Source: Desulfobacula sp. (GTDB taxonomy: Bacteria; Desulfobacterota; Desulfobacteria; Desulfobacterales; Desulfobacteraceae). Taken from it: a stretch of 5,409 nt of DNA. The position numbers and the translations under genes are program-made. This document shows positions 1 to 3,899 of the stretch, one piece after another; the stretch's first letter is position 1, and every line of letters begins with the position of its first letter. Location of the stretch: assembly GCA_018702715.1 (NCBI GenBank), contig JABIYQ010000509.1, positions 1-5,409 on the forward strand, given 5' to 3'. The notes below the pieces were generated by a model. The model was given only the letters and a program-made list of their open reading frames with translations. It ran no database searches and was not told the origin of the DNA.

Positions 1-1094
1 TCTCCATCAATCCTGTTGGCTAGAAAAACTTTGTTTGGGTTGTCTACTGCATTTTTAACCTGGGTGACAATCTGGCCCATGTTCATTTCAACCACAATAA
101 CGGCTTTTGCATTGGCACATTTTTCTTTTACCATATCAGTGGGGAAAGGCCAAAGGGTCTGTAGTTCGAGAACACCGATCTTTATTCCCCTTGCTCGTCT
201 GTTTTTTGCCAGATGAATGGCGGATCTTGCAGAAGAACCATATGAAATCAGTATAAAATCCGCATCATCCAGCCAGTATTCTTTATACATGTTGATTTCG
301 TTGACATTGTTTTCTATCTTATCCACAAGGTGTCGCAGAAGTTCGCTGACAACTTTTGGATTATTGTTAGGAAAACCCCACATATCATGGAAAAGGCCTG
401 TGACATTATATCTGTGTTCCGAGCCAAAATCAGACATGGGCAGTCTGCCATCTTCTCTTGGGAGATATGGATGATAATCCACCCCTTTTTTGACAGAAGT
501 CCTAAGACGTTCCACCACAGGAATTTCTCCGGGTTCAGGAATAATAAATCTTTCGCGCATATGACCGACAACTTCATCAAACAGGAGGATTACAGGGGTT
601 CGATAGGTTTCTGCCATGTTAAAGGCTTCAACCGTTACTTTGAAAATATCCTGATGATTGGATGCAGTGAGTGCGATGATGGAGTGATCTCCATGGGTCC
701 CCCATTTGGCCTGGTTTACGTCTCCCTGGCTTGTGTGGGTCGGATTTCCTGTTGAAGGTCCTCCGCGTTGTACATTGGCAATTACACAGGGGATTTCCGC
801 CATGCAGGCATAACCCAAGGCTTCCTGCTTAAGAGAAAATCCCGGGCCTGAAGTGGCCGTCATTACCTTGTTTCCAGTTAGAGAGGCACCAATGATAGCT
901 CCCATGGATGCAATTTCATCTTCCATCTGGATAAACTTTCCGCCTTTTTGGGGAAGGCGGGAGGCCAGATGTTCCATGATCTCAGTGGATGGGGTGATGG
1001 GGTATCCTGCAAAAAAATCTATCCCGGCGTAGATGGCACCTTCCACACAGGCCTCGTTACCCTGGACAAACCTTATATTTTTATTATCTTTCAT
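1..1094 (-). CDS. korA: 2-oxoacid:ferredoxin oxidoreductase, alpha subunit (KorA-type), 3' end cut by window edge
   Basis: This is the alpha subunit of a CoA-dependent 2-oxoacid:ferredoxin oxidoreductase, most likely 2-oxoglutarate synthase, which interconverts 2-oxoglutarate + CoA and succinyl-CoA + CO2 with reduced ferredoxin in the cytoplasm. The frame is open from the ATG at 1094 to base 1, giving 364 codons with no stop. Visible family motifs are GYPITPSTEI (residues 30-39), QMEDEIAS (56-63, whose Glu is expected to help bind TPP held by the beta subunit), TSGPGFSLKQE (81-91) and QRGGPSTGNPTHTSQGD (109-125). The C-terminal part has VEMNMGQ and ends at NRIDGE, so only some 10-20 residues should be missing compared with family members of about 375-380. 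The start overlaps the korD stop by 11 nt (ATGAAAGATAA) and has a strong Shine-Dalgarno (AGGAAGGGG, 1098-1106). There is no fused gamma domain. A role on another 2-oxoacid (Vor-type) cannot be excluded from this subunit alone. Confidence 0.93.
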   Translation of the reverse strand, partial: MKDNKNIRFVQGNEACVEGAIYAGIDFFAGYPITPSTEIMEHLASRLPQKGGKFIQMEDEIASMGAIIGASLTGNKVMTATSGPGFSLKQEALGYACMAEIPCVIANVQRGGPSTGNPTHTSQGDVNQAKWGTHGDHSIIALTASNHQDIFKVTVEAFNMAETYRTPVILLFDEVVGHMRERFIIPEPGEIPVVERLRTSVKKGVDYHPYLPREDGRLPMSDFGSEHRYNVTGLFHDMWGFPNNNPKVVSELLRHLVDKIENNVNEINMYKEYWLDDADFILISYGSSARSAIHLAKNRRARGIKIGVLELQTLWPFPTDMVKEKCANAKAVIVVEMNMGQIVTQVKNAVDNPNKVFLANRIDG

Positions 1095-1308
1095 TTTCCC
1101 CTTCCTGATCTTCTATGATTTGTATTGCTAAATCAGGGCATCGAAGCTCGCAGAGTTTACAAGCAATGCAATCTTCAGGTCTTACCGCTTCTACCTTCCC
1201 ATTTTTATCAAATTCAAGAACGCTTTTGGGACAGAAATGTATGCAGATACCACACCCTTTACACCATTCTTTGTCAATTAAATGTCGGACGTTTTTGCCT
1301 TTTCCCAT
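1084..1308 (-). CDS. korD: Ferredoxin-type 2x[4Fe-4S] subunit of 2-oxoacid:ferredoxin oxidoreductase (KorD-type)
   Basis: A 74-residue, two-cluster ferredoxin-like subunit that should pass electrons from the TPP-containing core of the oxidoreductase to external ferredoxin. Two complete CxxCxxCxxxCP motifs are present: Cys16/19/22/26 with Pro27, and Cys47/50/53/57 with Pro58, so all eight cluster ligands are intact. The N-terminus is short and basic and the C-terminus is acidic (EDQEGENER), with no signal peptide or membrane segment. The ATG at 1308 has the Shine-Dalgarno AGAGG (1314-1318) five bases upstream. It is the first gene of the operon and overlaps korA by 11 nt, which implies translational coupling. 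The korD-korA order matches the known korDABC arrangement. The subunit is named by its partner; the sequence alone would also fit a porD/vorD-type subunit. Confidence 0.9.
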   Translation of the reverse strand: MGKGKNVRHLIDKEWCKGCGICIHFCPKSVLEFDKNGKVEAVRPEDCIACKLCELRCPDLAIQIIEDQEGENER

Positions 1309-1682
1309 AATATCCTCTTAATAGATAATAACTATCTGTAAATTCAGGCCCTTCATTAAGGGATTTAACTTCTTATGTCAAGGATAACTCATATTTAAAA
1401 TGGATTGAATTCATTCTTTTTTATTTATAAAAAAAATGCAAGAAAAAAATAAATCATGAGAAGATAGAATGGCTGGTCTGAACAATGGGATAATAATGTA
1501 TGAACAGCCGGGGAAATATGATAAATAAAACTATTTGGCTTTAATTGAAGATATAAGAGGTCTCAAAAACCTGAGGCTTTAGCAACATATTTAAAAATAA
1601 ATTAAAAGGTCTCAGGATTGAACTTAAAAACATATAGGATTTCTAACTTGAACAAATTTATATCAATTTACATGGCAATCGC
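1309..1682. other. AT-rich gene-free region between divergent korD and the glycosyltransferase gene
   Basis: This 374-bp spacer has no credible coding frame. Its korD-proximal part holds the candidate kor promoter and a small inverted repeat AGATA-N5-TATCT (1323-1337) in the likely leader. The middle is A/T-tract rich. Nearer the glycosyltransferase there are two direct copies of AGGTCTCA (1558-1565 and 1607-1614), and CCTGAG at 1570-1575 is complementary to CTCAGG at 1611-1616 across a 35-nt loop. No tRNA, riboswitch fold, transposon end or convincing plus-strand promoter was recognised. It may contain decayed sequence, but nothing shows from what. Confidence 0.6.
1353..1381 (-). promoter_or_regulatory. 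Candidate sigma-70-type promoter of the kor operon, with a hairpin-like repeat over the -10
   Basis: Read on the minus strand, a perfect -35 box TTGACA (1376-1381) is followed after 17 nt by a weak -10, TAATGA (1353-1358; only the first two bases match the consensus). An inverted repeat CCCTT-N4-AAGGG (1349-1362) covers the -10, and so could be an operator. The DNA upstream of the -35 on this strand is very AT-rich (1385-1450) and includes TTTTTTAT-TT-ATAAAAAA at 1417-1434, which could act as an UP-like or curved element. Transcription would start near 1345, leaving a leader of roughly 40 nt before korD. The -35 and spacing are seen; use in vivo is inference, and the poor -10 suggests a need for an activator or a different true start. 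Confidence 0.45.
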
Positions 1683-2507
1683 ATGAAAAAGTATCCTCTG
1701 GTAAGTGTGATCCTACCAACTTATAACCGTGCCTGGACCTTGAAAGATGCTGTTGATTCCGTGCTGATACAGGACTATCCAAGTATAGAATTAATAATCA
1801 TAGATGATGGTTCAGAGGATAATACACAGGAATTACTTGGGGTATATAAAAATGAAATCACGGTTTTTTATCAGACAAACAAAGGTGTCAGCGCAGCAAG
1901 AAACAAAGGAATAAAGGAAAGCAAAGGAGAATTCATTGCTCTGCTGGATTCTGATGATGCCTGGGATAAAAAAAAGATATCCTGCCAAATGGAATTTTTT
2001 AAAAACCACCCAGAAGCCCTTATTTGTCAGACTGAAGAGATATGGATAAGAAATGGGAAAAAAGTTAATCCTAAAGTCAAGCACAAGAAACCCTCGGGAA
2101 TGATATTTGAACAATCATTGCATCTTTGCCTGGTCAGTCCTTCCGCTGTTATGATGAAAAGGCAATTGTTTGAATTGAAAGGATATTTTAATGAAGATTT
2201 TATAGTGTGTGAAGATTATGACCTCTGGCTTCGGGTCAGTTCAACCCTGCCTGTTTTTTTGATTGATAAACCCTATACCATAAAAAGGGGAGGGCACAAA
2301 GATCAGCTTTCAAATTTTCATTCCCAGGATAAATTTAGAATCCAGTCCTTATCCAAGCTGATAGAATCAGGCAACCTGGCACAGGATCAGACACAAAAGG
2401 CAAAACATGTTTTGAAAAAAAAATGTGTCATTTATGGGAATGGATGTATAAAAAGAGGAAGAAAACAAGAGGGCAGTTTTTATTTAGAACTTGCCGGATC
2501 GGTTTAA
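1683..2507 (+). CDS. Family 2 glycosyltransferase (GT-A fold), solitary
   Basis: A 274-residue soluble glycosyltransferase that should move a sugar from a nucleotide-sugar donor to an envelope or polysaccharide acceptor at the cytoplasmic face; donor and acceptor cannot be read from the sequence. The N-terminal half is a classic GT2 domain: VSVILPTYNRA (7-17), the nucleotide-binding IIIDDGSEDNT (38-48), KGVSAARNKGI (67-77) and the metal-binding DSDDAW (89-94, DxD). The putative catalytic-base motif is CEDYDLWLR (176-184). The C-terminal KRGGHKDQLS (201-210) and the basic helical tail are, to my knowledge, shared by GT2 proteins of sulfate reducers and relatives. No membrane segments are present, so it is not a processive synthase. 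The ATG at 1683 gives the usual short GT2 N-terminus, and an in-frame stop at 1644-1646 with no upstream ATG/GTG/TTG in frame supports it, although no clear Shine-Dalgarno precedes it. It has no polysaccharide-cluster neighbours here. Confidence 0.92.
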   Translation: MKKYPLVSVILPTYNRAWTLKDAVDSVLIQDYPSIELIIIDDGSEDNTQELLGVYKNEITVFYQTNKGVSAARNKGIKESKGEFIALLDSDDAWDKKKISCQMEFFKNHPEALICQTEEIWIRNGKKVNPKVKHKKPSGMIFEQSLHLCLVSPSAVMMKRQLFELKGYFNEDFIVCEDYDLWLRVSSTLPVFLIDKPYTIKRGGHKDQLSNFHSQDKFRIQSLSKLIESGNLAQDQTQKAKHVLKKKCVIYGNGCIKRGRKQEGSFYLELAGSV

Positions 2508-2511
2508 AGAC

Positions 2512-2528
2512 CAAACATCTTTTGTTTG
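2512..2528. terminator. Weak hairpin between convergent genes, possible terminator
   Basis: CAAACA-TCTTT-TGTTTG forms a 6-bp stem with a 5-nt loop, five bases past the glycosyltransferase stop and 50 bases past the stop of the opposing MoaD-like gene. On the minus strand it is followed by GTCTTT, a short T-rich tail; on the plus strand there is no T-run directly after it. The stem is short and A/T-rich, so intrinsic termination would be inefficient. The assignment rests on position between convergent genes more than on strength. Confidence 0.3.
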
Positions 2529-2577
2529 AGGGAAAATTTCTGCATTTTTCAACTGGAGAAGTTCTATTATCTTTTTG

Positions 2578-2850
2578 TTATCCGCCGGCAAGAAAGGTAA
2601 TAATCTGAATTTCATCGCCAGGATTCACCTGTTTTTCAAGTTCGCCGGGATATGCGCTTTCATTGTTCAGATAGATTTCAATATAATGGCGCAGGCCCTG
2701 TTTTTTATCAAATAGTTCATTTTTCATGCCCGGATGCAGTTTGACAAAATTATTTAACGCCTCGCCAACAGAGTTTCCTTCAACTTCTATTGTTTTTTGG
2801 CCATTGGTATGCCGACGATGGGTAACATGTATCTGTATTTTTACACTCAT
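2578..2850 (-). CDS. MoaD/ThiS-family ubiquitin-like protein (putative sulfur carrier)
   Basis: A 90-residue beta-grasp protein. The C-terminus, PGDEIQIITFLAGG (77-90), matches the MoaD/ThiS family, in which the terminal Gly-Gly is adenylated by an E1-like enzyme (MoeB/ThiF) and converted to a thiocarboxylate that donates sulfur in molybdopterin, tungstopterin, thiazole or cysteine synthesis. The N-terminal VKIQIHVT strand and EVEGNSVGEALNNFVKLHPGM (loop and helix) fit the fold. It ends exactly at Gly-Gly with no extension, so no proteolytic maturation is needed. The ATG at 2850 has AGGTGA (2857-2862) six bases upstream, a good ribosome-binding site. It stands alone: no moeB, moaE, thiG or aldehyde:ferredoxin oxidoreductase gene is adjacent, so its pathway is undecided between pterin-cofactor and other sulfur-transfer roles. 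Its upstream side faces a long palindrome. Confidence 0.85.
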   Translation of the reverse strand: MSVKIQIHVTHRRHTNGQKTIEVEGNSVGEALNNFVKLHPGMKNELFDKKQGLRHYIEIYLNNESAYPGELEKQVNPGDEIQIITFLAGG

Positions 2851-2881
2851 TTTTATTCACCTGGTATTTGTTTTGTTGTAT

Positions 2882-2945
2882 GGGGTCAGGCCTGCATTGT
2901 TGACTTTATTGAACTCAATAAAATCAACAATGCAGGCCTGACCCC
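2882..2945. repeat. Long near-perfect palindrome (31-nt arms, 2-nt centre), REP/MITE-like element
   Basis: Left arm 2882-2912 begins GGGGTCAGGCCTGCATTG and right arm 2915-2945 ends CAATGCAGGCCTGACCCC; they are complementary at 30 of 31 positions, the exception being C2904 against A2923. The centre is AC (2913-2914). TAT flanks both sides (2879-2881 and 2946-2948), which could be a 3-bp target duplication or chance. No T-run follows on either strand, so it does not look like an intrinsic terminator, and it lies between divergent genes where a terminator is not expected. My recollection, not checked here, is that palindromes beginning GGGGTCAGGCCT are dispersed in related genomes and resemble elements moved by REP-associated tyrosine (IS200-like) transposases. 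No transposase gene is in the window. Confidence 0.88.
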
Positions 2946-2949
2946 TATA

Positions 2950-2978
2950 TTAATAGGATATTATATTCTTTAATGCAA
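2950..2978 (-). promoter_or_regulatory. Tentative promoter of the MoaD-like gene
   Basis: On the minus strand, TTGCAT (2973-2978) and TATTAA (2950-2955) are separated by 17 nt; they match the sigma-70 consensus at 3/6 and 4/6. If used, transcription would begin near 2943, so nearly the entire palindrome at 2882-2945 would lie in the 5' leader, about 19 nt upstream of the ribosome-binding site. No better candidate was found between the palindrome and the start codon. Chance matches are likely in such AT-rich DNA, so confidence is low. Confidence 0.3.
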
Positions 2979-2994
2979 TGATTTTTTGGCTTTG

Positions 2995-3006
2995 ATATAG
3001 CTATAT
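2995..3006. repeat. Perfect 12-bp palindrome ATATAGCTATAT
   Basis: A perfectly self-complementary 12-mer lies 12 bp upstream of the TTGACA box of the rightward promoter. Its position would suit a regulator dimer site acting on that promoter or on the divergent MoaD-like gene. The surrounding DNA is very AT-rich, so chance is a real alternative. Confidence 0.3.
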
Positions 3007-3018
3007 TGTATTCAAATC

Positions 3019-3065
3019 TTGACAAGGAACCTGCCTTGGATTAAGGTTCCCGGAATAGTTATGAT
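3019..3065 (+). promoter_or_regulatory. Promoter region of the rightward operon with an overlapping 7+7 inverted repeat
   Basis: A perfect -35 TTGACA (3019-3024) is followed after 17 nt by TAAGGT (3042-3047, 3/6). A second overlapping candidate is TTGGAT (3036-3041), 18 nt, TATGAT (3060-3065, 5/6). The perfect inverted repeat GGAACCT-N11-AGGTTCC (3026-3050) covers the first candidate's -10 or the second candidate's -35, so a protein bound there would affect either. A further repeat TTAAC-GT-GTTAA (3067-3078) lies just downstream. The leader to the ATG at 3101 would be about 30-45 nt. Which start is used and what binds are unknown. Confidence 0.55.
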
Positions 3066-3100
3066 ATTAACGTGTTAAGATTAAAAAAGGAATTGAATCT

Positions 3101-3856
3101 ATGGAAGTTAAAAAAAATGATCCTTCCAGTCTGGATAAAAGTGCAAAAGCAAGATTAATTGTTGACATGTTAACACGAATTGTAGTCCACTATGGTTTAT
3201 GGTTTACTGAAGTCAGGCATCAGATGGGCATGGAAAAGGCCTTGGAAATTCTTGAAAAGGCGACCCAAAAGAGCGTTTCCATCGGGATGAAGAAATTTTC
3301 AGATGTCCTGGACTTTCAGCTTGAAGATGGCTTGCCTAAAGCATTGCTGGACATGGAAGACGAAAAAATGCAAGCCCTTATGGATGTTGTGGCAAAAAAC
3401 TGGCTGGTTAATGACGGCGTGTGGTTTCAGGCAGTTGAATTTGATAATGGAATGAATGACGCAAAGCGATGCAATGATTCCTGCTGGGCCCAATTTTCTC
3501 CCTATGAAGCATTTGCGATTAAAAAATTTTTAAAACTGGATGATCAGTGCGGGTTGGAAGGTTTAAAAAAAGCGTTAAATTTTAGAATGTATTCATTAAT
3601 TAATGAGCAATCTTTTGTTGACGAAGGGCCCCAAAGTTTTGTATTTCAAATGAATGATTGCAGGGTTCAGTCTGCAAGAAAAAGAAAAAAATTGGATGAT
3701 TATCCCTGTAAATCTGCAGGGCTGGTTGAATATGAATATTTTGCAAGTGCTGTTGATAAAAGAATTAAAACCGAATGTATCGGATGTCCGCCGGATGATC
3801 ATCCTGAGGAATGGTTTTGTGCATGGCGTTTTACTATGATAAATGAAAATATATGA
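3101..3856 (+). CDS. Conserved protein of unknown function, DUF6125-like, with CxxCPPDxHP motif
   Basis: A 251-residue protein of unknown function. The sequence resembles the DUF6125 group found in anaerobic sulfate reducers and relatives; this is from memory and is not certain. Residues 18-65 are probably helical and include HYGLWFTEV (30-38); a second LVNDGVWFQAVE (102-113) echoes this 'GLWF/GVWF' pattern. The C-terminal half contains MNDCRVQSARKRK (184-196), CKSAGLVEYEYFA (203-215) and KTECIGCPPDDHPEEWFCAW (223-242), giving Cys187, 203, 226, 229 and 240, well suited to bind metal or undergo thiol chemistry. There is no signal peptide or membrane segment, so it is cytoplasmic. The ATG at 3101 has AAGGA about ten bases upstream. 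It ends 43 bp before the carboxyltransferase gene on the same strand with no terminator between, so the two are probably co-transcribed. A distant link to L-2-amino-thiazoline-4-carboxylate hydrolase-like proteins is possible but unproven. Confidence 0.85.
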   Translation: MEVKKNDPSSLDKSAKARLIVDMLTRIVVHYGLWFTEVRHQMGMEKALEILEKATQKSVSIGMKKFSDVLDFQLEDGLPKALLDMEDEKMQALMDVVAKNWLVNDGVWFQAVEFDNGMNDAKRCNDSCWAQFSPYEAFAIKKFLKLDDQCGLEGLKKALNFRMYSLINEQSFVDEGPQSFVFQMNDCRVQSARKRKKLDDYPCKSAGLVEYEYFASAVDKRIKTECIGCPPDDHPEEWFCAWRFTMINENI

Positions 3857-3899
3857 TAAATTAAAATAATGGATAAATAGTTAAGAAGGGGTTTGTATT

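Noticed and set aside
314..580. 88-codon minus-strand open frame
   Set aside because: It is in a different frame of the same strand as korA, which is continuous through it; no sign of a frameshift.
330..755. 141-codon plus-strand open frame
   Set aside because: It is antisense to korA, whose minus-strand frame carries all the family motifs; the translated product shows no recognisable domain.
1115..1321. Two plus-strand open frames of 61-68 codons
   Set aside because: They are antisense to korD, where the eight cysteine codons of two 4Fe-4S motifs define the real frame.
1309..1682. Riboswitch or small RNA in the long spacer
   Set aside because: Apart from short A/T-rich repeats I saw no extended conserved-looking fold, no aptamer motif and no terminator with a T-run.
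2726..2941. 71-codon plus-strand frame with a hydrophobic stretch
   Set aside because: It is antisense to the MoaD-like gene and its 3' part is simply the palindrome arms translated; no ribosome-binding site.
2882..2945. Palindrome as an intrinsic terminator
   Set aside because: There is no T-run after the stem on either strand, and it lies between the 5' ends of two divergent genes.
3019..3050. MerR-type promoter (TTGACA and TAAGGT around an inverted repeat)
   Set aside because: MerR-type promoters have a 19-20-nt spacer with the dyad centred inside it. Here the spacer is 17 nt and the repeat runs over the -10.
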